64,000 bases of DNA from Vulcanimicrobiota bacterium (lineage in GTDB: Bacteria; Vulcanimicrobiota; Vulcanimicrobiia; Vulcanimicrobiales; Vulcanimicrobiaceae): positions 237,617 to 301,616 of the forward strand of contig DAIDGX010000003.1 of the NCBI GenBank assembly GCA_027452165.1. The letters run 5' to 3'. This document shows, piece by piece, positions 9,258 to 18,368 of this stretch. The position numbers and the translations under genes were made by a program. Position 1 is the stretch's first letter, and each line of letters begins with the position of its first letter. The notes below the pieces were generated by a model. The model was not told where the DNA came from. It searched no databases and was given only the letters and a program-made list of their open reading frames with translations.

Positions 9258-10117
9258 AATCCCTCCATTTCGACGTTTTCAAGCTGTATGTATGCAAACG
9301 CCCGCTCCCAGAGCGCACGCGATTGCACGCGAAAGAATCCCATGTGGCCGACATGCCCACCGGCGTCGCTCGCTCGCAACTCGATGCGTTCCGTCGGCGC
9401 ATTGGTAAAGGCGACGCGTAGCGCCTCGATCGCTTGTGGGGTCGCCCACGGGTCGTCATCGATGCCGATCATCAGCGTCGGCGCCGTGTACGACCGCGCG
9501 TTCGCAAGCACCGCACGCATCGTCGGATCGTCGAGAAAGTATCCCGGTGTAACACACCAGCGGCTCCACTCATAGAGCACGCCGGGCGCAAGGTTCGTCC
9601 CGAAGGCCACGCGCGCACCCGGAAAATAGCCGTTGAGGCGCGTGAGCGCCGGCATGATGATCTTGACGAACGCATAGACGCGAAAGCGTTCGAGACCACG
9701 GTAGAGCGGCCAATATCCCGATTGCGAGGCGACAAGCACCGCGCGATCGATCTCGCCGTTGTTCTGCGCCATCAACAGCACGTGGCCGCCAACCGAGTGT
9801 CCCACCGCGTAGAGCGGTATCTGCGCGTGACGTTCGCGCATCCACGCTACGACACCGGAAAAATCTCGCTCGCCCCAATCTCGCATGCGCGCGCTCGACG
9901 CGCGCAGCACGGACGGCGGTTCGAACGTGCCTCGGTAGTCGTAGGTCACGACCGCCGCCCCACGCGCAGCGAGTTCGTCGCAAAACGCGCGATAGAATCG
10001 GCGCGGCGTGCCGGTAGCAGGGCTGACGATGACGGCCGCTCGCGCCGCGGGCGTCTCCCAGTACGTGACGGGGAGCGCGTAACCATCGGTCGCGGGCACC
10101 TGGAGATCGACGCTCAT
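9254..10117 (-). CDS. Alpha/beta hydrolase
   Basis: 287 residues. The nucleophile elbow is GHSVGG near residue 113, preceded by the oxyanion-strand segment VSPATGTPRRFYRAF. The acid and His are probably in MIGIDDDPWATP and GGHVGHMGFF. It resembles the family of predicted alpha/beta hydrolases with an N-terminal VxPATG motif, active on esters or lipids. Both ends overlap neighbours by 4 bp, so it is co-translated with the TetR regulator and the thioesterase and probably shares its inducer. Confidence 0.83.
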   Translation of the reverse strand: MSVDLQVPATDGYALPVTYWETPAARAAVIVSPATGTPRRFYRAFCDELAARGAAVVTYDYRGTFEPPSVLRASSARMRDWGERDFSGVVAWMRERHAQIPLYAVGHSVGGHVLLMAQNNGEIDRAVLVASQSGYWPLYRGLERFRVYAFVKIIMPALTRLNGYFPGARVAFGTNLAPGVLYEWSRWCVTPGYFLDDPTMRAVLANARSYTAPTLMIGIDDDPWATPQAIEALRVAFTNAPTERIELRASDAGGHVGHMGFFRVQSRALWERAFAYIQLENVEMEGL

Positions 10118-10701
10118 ACGCGCCGTTCCGCAAGCATCGCGCGCAGACTTCGCGCAACGCGCTGCACGTGCGAACGGGAACGCAGTGCGCGCGCGAGCAG
10201 GAGCGCCCCCTCGAGGGCGGCGACGAGCATGTCCGTCAGCGCTTCGCGGTCGGTCGCCGCCGCGAACTCGCCCTTGGCGATCGCCCGCCCGACGTTGTGC
10301 GCCACCGCGTCGCGCAGCGTTTGAAACGCCTCGCGCACGCGTTCGCGCAAAAAGGGCAGCGCGTCGTCGGCCTCGAGCGCAGCGTTCGCAAGCGGACAGC
10401 CACCATCGACGACGGGACGTTCAACGTACCGCTCGAAAGCGTCGATAAAGGCCACGAGCCGCGCGTACCCCGATGTAACGGCGGAGAGCTCACGTGAGAA
10501 ATAGGCCTGAACCTCGCCGAAGGCATACTCGAACGTCTCGAGCGCAAGCTCTTCCTTGCTGGCAAAATGATTGTAGAGCCCGCCCTTTTCGAGCTCGGTT
10601 GCGGCCAAAATCTCGGCGATCGACGTGCCTGCAAAGCCGTGCCGATTGAAAATCGGGGCAGCCGAGACCAGGATCGCGTGCCTGCGCTGCGAAGCTTTCA
10701 C
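10114..10701 (-). CDS. TetR-family transcriptional repressor
   Basis: 195 residues. The N-terminal 60 residues form the typical TetR helix-turn-helix (HGFAGTSIAEILAA, then KGGLYNHFASKEELA). The C-terminal domain contains FERYVERPVVDGGCPLANAA, as in the AcuR/YxaF-like subgroup that often controls MFS or NADPH-reductase genes. The start is GTG at 10701. A near-perfect palindrome typical of this subgroup begins 3 bp upstream, so the repressor should cover its own start and the divergent MFS promoter. Confidence 0.92.
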   Translation of the reverse strand: MKASQRRHAILVSAAPIFNRHGFAGTSIAEILAATELEKGGLYNHFASKEELALETFEYAFGEVQAYFSRELSAVTSGYARLVAFIDAFERYVERPVVDGGCPLANAALEADDALPFLRERVREAFQTLRDAVAHNVGRAIAKGEFAAATDREALTDMLVAALEGALLLARALRSRSHVQRVARSLRAMLAERRV

Positions 10702-10703
10702 AA

Positions 10704-10721
10704 ACCGACCGTTCGGTCTGT
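10704..10721. promoter_or_regulatory. TetR-type operator palindrome
   Basis: ACCGACCGttCGGTCTGT is an inverted repeat with a perfect core GACCG-tt-CGGTC. It lies between the divergent starts of the TetR gene (10701) and the MFS exporter (10746/10758), the expected location of an autoregulatory operator. The PACCGACCG half-site style is known for the AcuR/YxaF type of TetR protein. Confidence 0.8.
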
Positions 10722-10757
10722 TTTCATGGACTCCTGGTTGGACGCATGAGGGGAACG

Positions 10758-12287
10758 ATGCACGGATCCGAGGATCTCGTCGAGTACGGGGCGCGCCGAT
10801 GGCTGGTGGTCACCGGGGTGATGCTCGCAACGTTGCTGCAAGTTCTCGACGCGACGATCGTCAACGTCGCGCTTCCGACAATCCAAGGCAACCTTGGGGC
10901 GAACTTCGACGACGGCGCCTGGATCGTGACCGGCTACATCATCGCGGCGGTGATCGTGATCCCGCTCACCCCCTGGCTGCAACAGCTGCTCGGACGCCGC
11001 AACTACTACGTGGCGGCAATCATCGGGTTCACGATCACCTCGGCGCTCTGCGGATTCGCCACCTCGCTGCACGAGCTCATCGTCTTTCGCGTGCTGCAGG
11101 GCCTGTGCGGCGGCGGGCTGATCTCGACCGGCCAGGCGATCATGCGCGACACCTTTCCGCCTCGTCAACTCGGCTTGAGCCAAGCACTCACGTCCCTCGG
11201 CGCCATCGTCGGCCCCTCGATCGGTCCAACGCTCGGCGGCGTGCTCACCGACACGCTATCGTGGAACTGGATCTTCTTCGTCAACATCCTGCCCGGCATC
11301 GTTTCGGCGCTACTCTGCGCGGCGCTCTTGCGCGACCCGCAACGCCGCGGACGTCCGTCGGTTGACGGCATGGGGCTCGCGCTGCTCGCGACCGGGCTCG
11401 GAAGCCTGCAGTACGTCCTCGACGAAGGCGAGCGGTACGACTGGTTCAAGGATGCGAACATCCTGCGCATAGCGCTGCTCGCGCTCGTATCGCTCGTGCT
11501 CTTCGTCTATTGGGAACTCCGTGTCAAGAACCCGATCGTCGACATTCGCATCCTCATTCACAACCGCGTGGTCGCCGTCGGATCGCTCCTTGCGATGACG
11601 CTCGCGTTCTCACTCTTCGGCGGCGTCATCCTCGCACCGCAGTTTCAGCAGAGCCTGTTGAATTTCACCGCCACACTCTCGGGTCTCTCGATCCTCACGC
11701 GGGCGCTTGGCATCATGGTGATGACGTTCGTCACGCTCGGTTTGCTCAATCGTTTGAAAATGCGCCCGCAGGTGCTGCTCGGCATCGGGTTCCTCATCGT
11801 CGCCGCAGCGAACTTTCTGACCGCACAGGTGCTGACCACGCAGAGCGTCTTCGGCACCTTCGTCTTTCCGCTCGTGCTCGGCGGCGTGGGCTTTGGGATG
11901 CTCTTCGTCCCACTCTCGGTCGCCGTGCTGAGCAGCGTGCACGGCGCCGACACGCAAAAGGCTACGTCGCTGATCAGCCTGTGCCAGCAACTCGGCGGCT
12001 CGATCTCGACCGCCGTCCTCGTGACGCTACTCGATCGGCGAGCCGCGTTCCACCAAGACATCCTCGCCGGGAACATCACGCTCGCAAGTCCCGCCGTACA
12101 GCGCGCGCTCGCGGCGCATGCCCCGCTGACGCTCCTCGCGGGGCTCGTACAGCAACAGGCGGCAACCATGGCCTTCGCCGACGCCTTCTTCTTCCTCGGC
12201 GCGGTAACGCTCGTCCTCACGCCTCTCGTGCTGTTCCTGCGCTCGAACGCACCCGCGCATGCAAGCATTGCGGTCGCAATGGAATAG
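10758..12287 (+). CDS. DHA2-family (EmrB/QacA) MFS drug exporter, 14 TM
   Basis: 509 residues from ATG 10758; an ATG at 10746 is in frame, but AGGGG lies 4 nt before 10758. The first TM helix carries [13 protein letters not shown], the signature of DHA2 drug:H+ antiporters, and motif A/C-like stretches follow ([22 protein letters not shown]). About 14 hydrophobic helices are present, the usual number. It probably expels a toxic small molecule, with expression held by the divergent TetR repressor. No EmrA-like membrane-fusion partner is adjacent. Confidence 0.92.
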   Translation: MHGSEDLVEYGARRWLVVTGVMLATLLQVLDATIVNVALPTIQGNLGANFDDGAWIVTGYIIAAVIVIPLTPWLQQLLGRRNYYVAAIIGFTITSALCGFATSLHELIVFRVLQGLCGGGLISTGQAIMRDTFPPRQLGLSQALTSLGAIVGPSIGPTLGGVLTDTLSWNWIFFVNILPGIVSALLCAALLRDPQRRGRPSVDGMGLALLATGLGSLQYVLDEGERYDWFKDANILRIALLALVSLVLFVYWELRVKNPIVDIRILIHNRVVAVGSLLAMTLAFSLFGGVILAPQFQQSLLNFTATLSGLSILTRALGIMVMTFVTLGLLNRLKMRPQVLLGIGFLIVAAANFLTAQVLTTQSVFGTFVFPLVLGGVGFGMLFVPLSVAVLSSVHGADTQKATSLISLCQQLGGSISTAVLVTLLDRRAAFHQDILAGNITLASPAVQRALAAHAPLTLLAGLVQQQAATMAFADAFFFLGAVTLVLTPLVLFLRSNAPAHASIAVAME

Positions 12288-12334
12288 CGCGCCAAACCAG
12301 GGCCTGCCAAAGGCGCGGTGAAAACGCCCTACTC

Positions 12335-13888
<1,554 letters not shown>

Positions 13889-13904
13889 GCTAATTGCATG
13901 CTGC

Positions 13905-14228
13905 CTAGCGCGATGTTTTTTTCGAGTGCTCTCTCGAGCGGCGAGCAGCGATACGTTCCCGTACCTTCTCTAGCCTTGCGCTACTACGCCTGTCTAACAT
14001 TACTGCAACGCTCGGAATCGCCAACAGAGATTGGAGCAGTATCGATATTGATAGGAGATCGACGCTAGCCTCCAACAAGCCAGCAAGCCGGTGCGTTGGC
14101 AGAAAAGCAATAGCGCCGAGGGCAACGGCCACGTTCAAGCCTCCAACGAACCGGACAACGAAGCGCGTCGGCGTCAGCCAGCACGCAACGCTAGCAATTC
14201 CACAGAGCAGCACGGAGGCTACTGCCAA
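13905..14228 (-). CDS. Small membrane protein (about 3 TM), unknown function
   Basis: 107 residues if translation starts at TTG 14228 (GGAG 9 nt upstream); GTG 14213 is an alternative. Hydrophobic segments at about 2-17, 22-43 and 55-75 are followed by a very basic tail (RRSSARLEKVRERIAARR). It begins 2 bp after the stop of the upstream lipoprotein gene, so the two are co-transcribed. Base composition (about 50-55% GC) is well below the flanking genes. No family recognised. A role as partner or immunity protein of the lipoprotein is only a guess. Confidence 0.55.
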   Translation of the reverse strand: MAVASVLLCGIASVACWLTPTRFVVRFVGGLNVAVALGAIAFLPTHRLAGLLEASVDLLSISILLQSLLAIPSVAVMLDRRSSARLEKVRERIAARRSREHSKKTSR

Positions 14229-14229
14229 C

Positions 14230-15054
14230 CTAGGCTCCAGTCTTGCATCGAATATATTCGAAAATCGTCGCCACAGTCAGTATCACGGCGCCGCCAACAG
14301 CGACCCAAGCCCCAATCGCAGTCAAAACTTCAGCGGCACCGAGCGTTCCAAGAACAGCCTCCATGCATTCCGCCCACGTTACCTCGCCCGCCAGCGCATT
14401 TTTGAGCCAGAAGATGAGGTTACTCAGTGCCTTGCCGGCAACGTACTTTTGGGCATTGGCCATGAGCCACGAGCCGAACGCGGTGATGGCACTGCCAATA
14501 GCTTCGAGTGTTTCGGTTACGCAATTGGTCGCAGGTGCCATGGTATAGACTGGGCCGTATACAATTGATCCATACGGGAAACTCAGCGCAAAGGCCCAAT
14601 CAACATATGCATCCACGGTATCACCATAGTAGGGGCCAAGGCCATACTCGACATCCAGCACGTATCCCGTGCTCACTGGCCCGAGCGGCACACCGTCGTA
14701 ATACCCTTGGAATCCGTCCTCGCATTGCACATCGCAGCTAAAAGGATTCGGCGCCACAACAATAAACGGACGAACTGCGTGGCGCAAAAATCCAGCGTTG
14801 TCCTTCATGTCGTCTCGCACGACTGCAACGCCGTTCTGTCGCACAGCTAAAATACCGTTTGCTTGCAGAAGGGACTGCAACCGGGGGCTATCAGAAAATG
14901 CTAGCGCATCTGGGGGGCGGGGGGGGAGCACGTTTCTCGCCACACTCCCGTTGCATGCCGCTAAGAGCCCAGTGCCAGCAACACCAACTGCCGACCTGAT
15001 GAAGTCCTTACGAGGAACCCATAGTTCATTCTTTTTTTGCTGGAAATCTTCCAT
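14230..15054 (-). CDS. Lipoprotein with hydrophobic C-terminal region, unknown function
   Basis: 274 residues. The N-terminus PRKDFIRSAVGVAGTGLLAAC resembles a Tat-like signal followed by a lipobox (LLAAC, Cys 34). A proline patch (LPPRPP) is encoded by G6-C-G8 at 14912-14926. The middle is aromatic and Gly/Tyr-rich (YGLGPYYGDTVDAYVDWAF). The last ~110 residues are hydrophobic and Gly/Ala-rich with paired cysteines, like pore-forming or bacteriocin-type peptides. No database family is claimed. GC is lower than the flanks, and an IS5-family element begins 91 bp upstream. It is coupled to the downstream 3-TM protein. Confidence 0.65.
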   Translation of the reverse strand: MEDFQQKKNELWVPRKDFIRSAVGVAGTGLLAACNGSVARNVLPPRPPDALAFSDSPRLQSLLQANGILAVRQNGVAVVRDDMKDNAGFLRHAVRPFIVVAPNPFSCDVQCEDGFQGYYDGVPLGPVSTGYVLDVEYGLGPYYGDTVDAYVDWAFALSFPYGSIVYGPVYTMAPATNCVTETLEAIGSAITAFGSWLMANAQKYVAGKALSNLIFWLKNALAGEVTWAECMEAVLGTLGAAEVLTAIGAWVAVGGAVILTVATIFEYIRCKTGA

Positions 15055-15141
15055 CTTCGTACAACACCCTCTGAGCGGAACGTCTAGTAAACACGCAATT
15101 TTCGAAGGGCTTACATACGCTCGCCGCTGGGTTTCCCCCTC

Positions 15142-15145
15142 CTAG
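15142..15145. repeat. CTAG target-site duplication, left copy
   Basis: CTAG directly abuts the left inverted repeat of the IS element and matches CTAG at 16448-16451. IS5-group elements duplicate 4 bp of this type. Because CTAG is itself palindromic, it could alternatively be read as the outer part of the inverted repeats. Confidence 0.7.
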
Positions 15146-16447
15146 CAGGCCCGTGAAAAAGTCGACTGATCGAAGTAGCTGTAGCTAACGTATTCGGTTA
15201 CAATTATAGCAATTCTCCTCGTACTGTGATGAGGTTGCGACCGTTGCGGTCTAAAGATGTTCAACGTGCGTCGATGTGGACGACGCTTTCGCCCGAAGAT
15301 GCCGTTCCCGCAGAACACCCGTTGCGGCCGATACGCTCGATGGTCAATGCGATCTTGGCTGATCTCTCGCCGGAATTCGCAAAGATATACTCGAAGCGCG
15401 GGCGCCCGTCGATCGCGCCGGAAAAGCTCTTGCGGGCCCTGCTCTTGCAGATTTTGTTCTCGGTACGCAGCGAGCCGATGCTCCTGGAACAGTTGCGATA
15501 CAACTTGCTCTTCAAGTGGTTCGTTGGGCTCGGGATGGACGATCCGATCTGGGATGTATCGAGCTTCAGCAAGAATCGCGACCGCTTCCTCGATGGGAAG
15601 ATCAGCGCAAAGTTCTTCGCCGCTGTTGTCGCTAAGGCGCGATCCGAACAATTGCTCAGCGACGAGCATTTTACGGTTGACGGTACGTTGATCGAAGCGT
15701 GGGCTAGCCACAAGAGTTTCAAACCGAAAGACGGCGACAGCGGCCCCGGTGACGGCGGGCGAAATGCCGATGTGGACTTTCGCGGAAAACCGCGGAGCAA
15801 TGACACCCATGCCTCGACCGCCGATCCGGACGCCAGGCTCTATCGCAAGAGCAAAGCTGCCCCAGCGGTGCTTGGTTATCTTGGGCATGCGCTTATGGAG
15901 AACCGCAATGGGCTTGTCGTCGACACCCGCGTTACGCACGCGACCGGAATGGCGGAGCGCGAAGCAGCCTTGGAGATGATCAAGCGGCGAAAGCGCAGCG
16001 GGCGCCCAATGACGATCGGTGCAGATAAGGGTTATGATGCAGCGGCATTCGTTGACGACCTTCGTCGGCTTGGCGTTACGCCGCACATCGCCCAACATAC
16101 CAAACGCCGGAGTGCTATCGATGCGCGAACAACGCGCCATCCAGGATACGAAACGAGTCAACGAAAACGAAAGCGCGTCGAGGAGATATTCGGTTGGGGA
16201 AAGACCGTCGGTCCGATTCGCAAGGTTCATTTCAGAGGGAAAGCGCTGGTTACTCATCTCGTCCAGCTCACTGCAGCCGCGCTCAATCTGGTACGAATGC
16301 GCAACCTTGGTGTCTGCACATGACCGCAAGCAGTTCCCACGCGCATAAGCGGCGCCCAGGAAATCTCAGAAAGCCGAGCGATCGAGACGCATTTGACCAT
16401 CGGATCCCAATGAATGGCGCGACTTTTCGCCATTTTTCACAGGCCTG
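15146..16447 (+). mobile_element. Complete IS5-family insertion sequence, 1302 bp
   Basis: The element is bounded by imperfect terminal repeats CAGGCCCGTGAAAAA (15146-15160, left) and CAGGCCTGTGAAAAA (complement of 16433-16447, right), with one mismatch in 15. It is flanked by CTAG on both sides and contains one full-length transposase gene. Length, 4-bp target and single ORF fit the IS5 family. Transposase and ends look intact, so it may be active. Left of it lies the lipoprotein gene; right of it lies a gene whose 5' end appears to have been lost. Confidence 0.9.
15226..16323 (+). CDS. IS5-family DDE transposase
   Basis: 365 residues, start GTG 15226 or ATG 15229. The N-terminal domain includes VPAEHPLRPIRSMVNAIL and SRRGRP-like KRGRPSIAPEKLLRALLL, typical of IS5/IS1182-type transposases. 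The DDE residues are likely in FTVDGTLIEAWAS (first D), IGADKGYDA (second D) and KRVEEIFGWGKTVG (E). No frameshift or internal stop. Cut-and-paste transposition is the known activity of the family. Confidence 0.95.
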   Translation: MMRLRPLRSKDVQRASMWTTLSPEDAVPAEHPLRPIRSMVNAILADLSPEFAKIYSKRGRPSIAPEKLLRALLLQILFSVRSEPMLLEQLRYNLLFKWFVGLGMDDPIWDVSSFSKNRDRFLDGKISAKFFAAVVAKARSEQLLSDEHFTVDGTLIEAWASHKSFKPKDGDSGPGDGGRNADVDFRGKPRSNDTHASTADPDARLYRKSKAAPAVLGYLGHALMENRNGLVVDTRVTHATGMAEREAALEMIKRRKRSGRPMTIGADKGYDAAAFVDDLRRLGVTPHIAQHTKRRSAIDARTTRHPGYETSQRKRKRVEEIFGWGKTVGPIRKVHFRGKALVTHLVQLTAAALNLVRMRNLGVCT

Positions 16448-16451
16448 CTAG
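16448..16451. repeat. CTAG target-site duplication, right copy
   Basis: CTAG directly follows the right inverted repeat and repeats the bases at 15142-15145. Confidence 0.7.
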
Positions 16452-16557
16452 GCGTTCGGCCCGAAAATCACCTTCGCACGATCTGCACCCCGCCCGCGTC
16501 GCGCACAAGCATCTCTTCGCCTCGAAGGCGGTCGATGATGGCGGCGTTTTCGGCGCC

Positions 16558-17031
16558 ATGCAAACGGTGATGCACGCCTATGCGTCGATCGGCACACCAG
16601 CGCTTGACGTGCTGCCCGTCGGGGTGCTCTACCACTTCGGCGCGTTGCTCGGCTTCGGCGATGCGAGTTGGAACGACCTCATCACGCCTGCGCTCGCAAA
16701 ACTGCCCAAAGAGCGAGCGGAGCGCTTCGGTGCGGCGATCAAGCCCGGCGACGGCAACCCGGCCATGAAGGCCGATCCGAAGGCGGGTGCCTTCGATGCA
16801 TCGATCGACGGCACACTCAAACTCGCGCCTGGCGCGCGATTTTACATCTGCAACAACGCCGCGGTCGGCCTCAGCGAGACGATCGCGAAGGTGCTCGACC
16901 GTCCACAAGCCTCGGTGTACGACGCGCTCACGAACGATCTGATCCCAAACGGGATGCTCGTGCCGGCCGGCGTGTGGGCGGTGCACGCGGTGCAAGAGCA
17001 CGGGTTCACGCTGCTACAGACCTCGCTCTAG
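16558..17031 (+). CDS. DsrE-like domain protein, 5' end disturbed by the IS
   Basis: The frame encodes a soluble alpha/beta protein resembling DsrE/DsrF-like proteins that often carry a Tat signal (VLPVGVLYHFGALLGFGD; YICNNAAVGLSETIAKVL). Coding character clearly begins before the first ATG outside the IS (16558): AHKHLFASKAVDDGGVFGA upstream of it looks conserved. The frame stays open back into the IS, where an ATG at 16414 lies inside the right end. Joining the flanks without the IS gives no plausible native start within 80 bp, so the original N-terminus (probably a signal peptide) seems to be missing. Possibly non-functional. Confidence 0.6.
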   Translation: MQTVMHAYASIGTPALDVLPVGVLYHFGALLGFGDASWNDLITPALAKLPKERAERFGAAIKPGDGNPAMKADPKAGAFDASIDGTLKLAPGARFYICNNAAVGLSETIAKVLDRPQASVYDALTNDLIPNGMLVPAGVWAVHAVQEHGFTLLQTSL

Positions 17032-17035
17032 CTCC

Positions 17036-17332
17036 TCAGCGGTTCGTCTCGAGCGCCGTGAGGAACCCCTGCGCGCGCTTGGTGGCCGTGAACTCGATGA
17101 TCTGGTACTCGGAGACCCCTTCGTGCAAAAAGGGGTCGTCCTGCATGATCGCGTCGAGTTCTTCGCGCGGCATGTCGGCTGCGACGATCACGCCGCCGGA
17201 ACGAGGCACGCAGGGTCCCGAGACGATGAAACGCCCGGCGGCGTACTGGCGATCGAGGAAGGCACGGTGTGCCTCGAGGTGCGCATCGACCTCGGCTTCC
17301 GGCTTCACGTAGCGCGAGAGGAGCAGAAACAT
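17036..17332 (-). CDS. YCII-domain protein
   Basis: 98 residues from ATG 17332; an in-frame GTG further upstream is less likely. Typical YciI features are the N-terminal strand MFLLLSRYVKP, HLEAHRAFLDRQYAAGRFIVSGP with the conserved His, and DPFLHEGVSEYQIIEF. The fold is a ferredoxin-like dimer with a His-Asp pair; some members dechlorinate, most have no known substrate. It is divergent from fabI with 56 bp between starts. Confidence 0.85.
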   Translation of the reverse strand: MFLLLSRYVKPEAEVDAHLEAHRAFLDRQYAAGRFIVSGPCVPRSGGVIVAADMPREELDAIMQDDPFLHEGVSEYQIIEFTATKRAQGFLTALETNR

Positions 17333-17388
17333 GGGCGGGCGCTTCGCAGGATAGGGACGGCGCACCTGGCGCTGGTATCTACCTCACC

Positions 17389-18177
17389 GTGAAGCTGCTC
17401 GAAGGAAAACGCGCCCTGATCACGGGCGTCGCCAACCGCTGGTCGATCGCGACCGGCATCGCTCGGAGAATGCACGACCACGGCGCGCAACTCGCCTTCA
17501 CCTATCAGGGCGAGCGCGTCAAAGACGAGGTGGAGAAGCTCGCCGCGGAACTCGGCGGCGGACCGGTCATCGAATGCGACGTCGCAAATGACGCGTCGCT
17601 CACCTCGATGCGGGATGACCTAGCCGCCCGATTCGGCAAGCTCGACGCGCTCGTCCACTCGATCGCTTTCGTCAACAAAGAAGACCTGGCCGGCACCGTG
17701 TACGACACGTCGCGTCACGGATTCTCGATGGCCCTCGACATCTCGTCGTTTTCGCTGATCGCGCTCGTGCACGCGCTGCACGAGCATTTGAACGACGACG
17801 CGTCGATCATGGCGCTTTCGTATCTCGGTTCGACGGCGATCGTTCCAAATTACAACATCGCCGGCATCGCGAAGGCCGCGCTCGAATCGATCGTGCGATA
17901 TCTCGCCTACGATCTGGGCCCGCGCGGCATCCGCGTAAACGCGATATCAGCGGGGCCGATCAAGACCGCGAGTTCGCGCCAGGTCGGCGGATTCTCGAAG
18001 ATCCTCGACGTCGTTCCGAAGGTCGCGCCGCTCAAGCGCAACGTCACGGCCGAAGACGTCGGTAACACCGCCGTCTATCTGGCCTCCGATCTCGCGCGTG
18101 CAATCACGGCCGACGTGCACTTCGTGGACTCGGGCTACCATTCGATGGGCATGTATCCGCCCGAATTCGGTTCGTGA
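17389..18177 (+). CDS. fabI: Enoyl-[acyl-carrier-protein] reductase (NADH)
   Basis: 262 residues from GTG 17389, the usual FabI length. It catalyses the last reduction of type II fatty acid elongation. The atypical SDR cofactor loop is GVANRWSIA. The catalytic region is SYLGSTAIVPNYNIAGIAKA, with Tyr and Lys spaced Y-x6-K as in FabI. NAISAGPIKT follows. It overlaps the next small gene by GTGA, linking it to the carboxylase genes that supply malonyl- or methylmalonyl-CoA. Confidence 0.96.
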   Translation: MKLLEGKRALITGVANRWSIATGIARRMHDHGAQLAFTYQGERVKDEVEKLAAELGGGPVIECDVANDASLTSMRDDLAARFGKLDALVHSIAFVNKEDLAGTVYDTSRHGFSMALDISSFSLIALVHALHEHLNDDASIMALSYLGSTAIVPNYNIAGIAKAALESIVRYLAYDLGPRGIRVNAISAGPIKTASSRQVGGFSKILDVVPKVAPLKRNVTAEDVGNTAVYLASDLARAITADVHFVDSGYHSMGMYPPEFGS

Positions 18178-18356
18178 TCCGGATTCACGGCGTGCAACCC
18201 TCGGGCGAGGAGGTCGCGGCGATTACCGCGGCGATCGCCGCGGCGTTTGCGCCCGCCGCCGAAGCACCATCCGCTCCACGCGCGCCGTGGAAGCTCGCAC
18301 ACCGTCGCCCCGAGCTCGATCTCGAGGATCTGCGCGCCGCCATTCGCACCCGCTAA
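18174..18356 (+). CDS. Acyl-CoA carboxylase epsilon-like small peptide
   Basis: 60 residues from GTG 18174, which overlaps the fabI stop. The sequence starts IRIHGVQPSGEEVAAITAAIAAAF and ends with a basic segment (WKLAHRRPELDLEDLR). This matches the layout of the epsilon/AccE peptides that stabilise actinobacterial acyl-CoA carboxylases: a short strand-helix, an Ala/Pro linker, then a basic patch with a Trp. It lies 12 bp before the biotin carboxylase gene. The assignment rests on size, pattern and position, not on strong identity. Confidence 0.6.
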   Translation: MIRIHGVQPSGEEVAAITAAIAAAFAPAAEAPSAPRAPWKLAHRRPELDLEDLRAAIRTR

Positions 18357-18368
18357 CATAGGATTCCG

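Noticed and set aside
11510..12334. Upstream extension of the carboxyltransferase frame
   Set aside because: Overlaps the MFS gene in another frame with Arg/Pro-rich nonsense; the family's N-terminus begins at GTG 12335.
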